NCBI GenBank assembly: GCA_017938155.1
Contig: JAGBCD010000033.1
Span: forward strand, 17,724-81,723
Length of the DNA: 64,000 nt
Origin: Paludibacteraceae bacterium
GTDB lineage: Bacteria > Bacteroidota > Bacteroidia > Bacteroidales > Paludibacteraceae
Direction: 5' to 3'
The translations under genes were made by a program, and so were the position numbers. The notes under the pieces were generated by a model. That model saw only the letters and a program-made list of their open reading frames with translations. It was not told the origin of the DNA and did no database searches. This document shows positions 62,700 through 64,000 of the stretch, piece after piece. Each line of letters starts with the position of its first letter. The first letter of the stretch is position 1.

Positions 62700-62798
62700 A
62701 GATTATTTGCAGATATATACGAAACATATACGATACATATACGATAGATATACGATACATATACGATAGATATACGATAGATATACGATACATATACG
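62700..62798. repeat. 11-bp tandem repeat, locus B
   Basis: Nine units start at 62700, 62711, 62722 and every 11 bp to 62788. They read AGATtatttgc, AGATatatacg, AAACatatacg and then ATAC/ATAG followed by atatacg. A -7-like TAACTTTG (62689-62696) lies directly before them, without a good -33 element. No gene follows for 700 bp. The stretch 62199-62640 upstream is AT-rich and shows nothing else. Confidence 0.9.
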
Positions 62799-62826
62799 TT
62801 ATATTACAATTACGATATAGGGTAAT

Positions 62827-62956
62827 CACCAAGTACCAATTACCAATTACCAATTACCAATCACCAATTACCAATCACATATTACCAATCACCAATTCTC
62901 TCTGTAGGCTCTGTGTGCCGTCCTCTAAACTGTAGGGCTCTGCCCGTCCGCTAAAC
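62827..62956. repeat. Heptamer array plus composite hairpin repeat, locus 2
   Basis: Ten 7-bp units of the type taccaat/caccaat (62827-62896) run into tctctctgtagg and two units of 28 and 26 nt (62903-62930 tgtaggctctgtgtgccgtc..., 62931-62956 tgtagggctctgcccgtccg...). The order heptamers, tctctc, then 26-28-nt hairpin units is the same as at 51899-51971. Confidence 0.88.
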
Positions 62957-62982
62957 AGTAGCAATCCTTGGGTACCCAAAAC

Positions 62983-63057
62983 AAACTAAGACTGTGTCTG
63001 TTTGCGAGGAAACGGGGCCCCCAGAGTAAACCAAGACTTCTTCTGTTTGCTATGGGG
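62983..63057. repeat. 45-bp-spaced imperfect direct repeat with hairpin potential
   Basis: aaactaagactgtgtctg (from 62983) and aaaccaagacttcttctg (from 63028) are 45 bp apart, each followed by tttgc and a GC-rich stretch. The first can fold back (caaac...gtttg). Because 45 is a multiple of 3, chance ORFs across it show a repeated peptide. From 63058 to 63312 I see nothing further. Confidence 0.6.
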
Positions 63058-63312
63058 AGAAGGGAGAGCGGAGGTACATGTCGCCTAATGATGCAGAGCA
63101 TCAGTCTTTGCGACCATGTTACCGAACGCGTCACCAATGTATCTTTCTGTCTATCCAACTTAACATTAAAACAACTGGATATCACAAAAACTATCGTATT
63201 CATCAAGAAAATACAATGTAAATCATGCAATACAATTCTTCATTTATTTTTTACAAGAATTGTTAGATAGACGTTTCATTTTTTATTTAAATTCTGCTCT
63301 CTTACAAATAAA

Positions 63313-63344
63313 TTTGTATGTCTAAAAAAAAAATTGTAACTTTG
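63313..63344 (+). promoter_or_regulatory. Promoter for nqrA and presumably the nqr operon
   Basis: TTTG (63313-63316), exactly 20 bp, TAACTTTG (63337-63344). The leader to the ATG at 63511 would be about 160 nt. Confidence 0.78.
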
Positions 63345-63404
63345 CGCGCTTTTTATAGATTCTTAACAATTGGCACTTTTTCTTTCATCTTCATTTTATC
63401 CTGT

Positions 63405-63448
63405 AGATATCCCGAAGATGTCCTAAAGATAAGCGGAAGATGGAAGGC
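63405..63448 (+). repeat. 11-bp phased repeat in the nqrA leader, locus C
   Basis: AGAT begins at 63405, 63416, 63427 and 63438, exactly 11 bp apart, with variable 7-base spacers (atcccga, gtcctaa, aagcgga, ggaaggc). catcttc at 63386-63392 is complementary to gaagatg at both 63414-63420 and 63436-63442, so two alternative stems are possible in the RNA. Confidence 0.75.
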
Positions 63449-63510
63449 GCCTCAAACGATGAAAATCTTAAAAAAAGATATAAAACAAAACAATAAAATC
63501 AATTAACATC

Positions 63511-64000
63511 ATGCAAAAAATCCAAATGAAACGTGGTTTGGACATCCCATTTGATGGAGCGGCAGCCCTCACACTTGGTAGTGTGAATCGTCCTGCTATC
63601 TTCCACATCGTCCCAGACCATTTCGCTGGCGTGACCCCAAAACTCTTGGTCCGCGAAGGCGACAGCGTGAAAGCAGGTTCACCCCTCTTCCACGACAAGG
63701 CATTTGCTGAGATGCTCTTCACATCGCCTGTTAGCGGTAAGGTAGTAGCCATTGTACGTGGCGAGCGCCGCAAGGTGATGTCCATCGACATCGAAGCCGA
63801 TGCTACGATTGAGTATGAGTCCTTCGACCTCAAGCAAGACGCTAAAGCCCTCTTGCTGCAATCAGGTCTTTGGGCACTCATTAAGCAACGTCCTTACGAT
63901 TGCATTGCTCTCCCAAGCAAGCAACCTAAGGCCATCTTCATCTCTACCTTCGACACCGCTCCCGTAGCACCAAACTACGAGTGGGTGCTCAATGGACAAG
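63511..64000 (+). CDS. nqrA: Na+-translocating NADH-quinone reductase subunit A, 3' end cut by window edge
   Basis: 163 codons visible. MKRGLDIPFDGAA, HFAGVTPKLLVREGDSVKAG, SPVSGKVVAIVRGERRKVMS and the later PYDCIALPS, FISTFDTAPVAPNYEW are characteristic of NqrA, the peripheral cytoplasmic subunit of the sodium pump. ATG at 63511 with AT-rich upstream sequence. The coding sequence is visibly GC-richer than its neighbours, with many C-ending codons. Other nqr subunits would lie beyond the window. Confidence 0.95.
   Translation, partial: MQKIQMKRGLDIPFDGAAALTLGSVNRPAIFHIVPDHFAGVTPKLLVREGDSVKAGSPLFHDKAFAEMLFTSPVSGKVVAIVRGERRKVMSIDIEADATIEYESFDLKQDAKALLLQSGLWALIKQRPYDCIALPSKQPKAIFISTFDTAPVAPNYEWVLNGQ

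Noticed and set aside
62700-62896. CRISPR array
   Set aside because: Units of 11 and 7 bp are contiguous with no unique spacers of CRISPR length, and there are no cas genes in the window.
62925-63230. Leftward 101-codon ORF with an internally repeated peptide
   Set aside because: The repetition comes from the 45-bp DNA repeat, and the frame also spans the hairpin repeat; no start signals or family match.
63318-63506. 62-codon ORF in the nqrA leader
   Set aside because: Its ATG lies upstream of the -7 element of the nqrA promoter, so the predicted transcript does not include it; no family resemblance.

Overview
This is a low-GC (about 40 percent by eye) chromosomal segment from a member of the Bacteroidales (Bacteroidota), probably an uncultured host-associated or anaerobic species. 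The evidence is the gene content (NqrA, acyl-ACP thioesterase, class II ribonucleotide reductase, TPR/LptC/outer-membrane cell-envelope genes, BspA-like LRR and type IX secretion cargo) and repeated Bacteroidetes-type promoters, TTTG - about 20 bp - TAnnTTTG, which I could place by eye upstream of many transcription units. No rRNA, tRNA, CRISPR array or intact insertion sequence was seen. The window cuts ribH at the left edge and nqrA at the right edge.

Layout. 1-5.4 kb: ribH and its TPR partner, a MITE-like inverted-repeat element, an outer-membrane protein pair, trpS, an Lrp regulator and, divergently, an O-methyltransferase. 5.5-9.2 kb: a YitT-type membrane protein and gcvP. 9.4-15.6 kb: a rightward operon with a YigZ-like protein, an acyltransferase, coaD, an S41 protease, an Ig-like lipoprotein and pnuC. 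15.6-21.7 kb: leftward DUF389 protein, a His/Trp/Tyr-rich secreted protein, ribBA, an LptF/G permease and cdd. 21.9-25.2 kb: a 2-hydroxyacid dehydrogenase with an almost absent 5' leader, pepT and gcvT. 25.2-33.2 kb: an MBL/beta-CASP protein, an S9 peptidase, a thioesterase, nrdJ and a DUF5715 protein.

33.2-43.1 kb is the accessory region. All genes are leftward: secreted and surface proteins (three related proteins of an unrecognised family, a BspA-like LRR protein, a metzincin protease with a type IX C-terminal domain, a tail-fibre-like protein) mixed with at least three broken genes and two more likely remnants. Four proteins end in a very short, shared tail that looks like only the first part of a type IX sorting domain. 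Two genes share an identical 87-bp leader plus signal-peptide block.

43.5-62.2 kb returns to housekeeping genes, mostly leftward: fabG-lptC-TPR-OMP, coaX, a frameshifted cinA, DUF3109, mntP, def, ruvX, TPR, gyrA, a polysaccharide deacetylase, a ROK kinase, an MFS sugar transporter and a DPP4-like peptidase. 62.2-63.5 kb is a gene-free, repeat-rich stretch (11-bp, 7-bp, 26-28-bp and 45-bp repeats) ending in the leader of nqrA.

The genes suggest a peptide-using anaerobe (PepT, two S9 peptidases, S41 protease, glycine cleavage GcvP/GcvT) with a sodium-pumping NADH dehydrogenase, de novo riboflavin and CoA synthesis, and cobalamin-dependent dNTP synthesis. The observations I rank highest are the 11-bp phased repeats at three places near nqrA and the ROK kinase, the pseudogene-rich type IX cargo region with minimal tails and swapped signal-peptide block, and the composite hairpin repeats at 51.9 and 62.9 kb.
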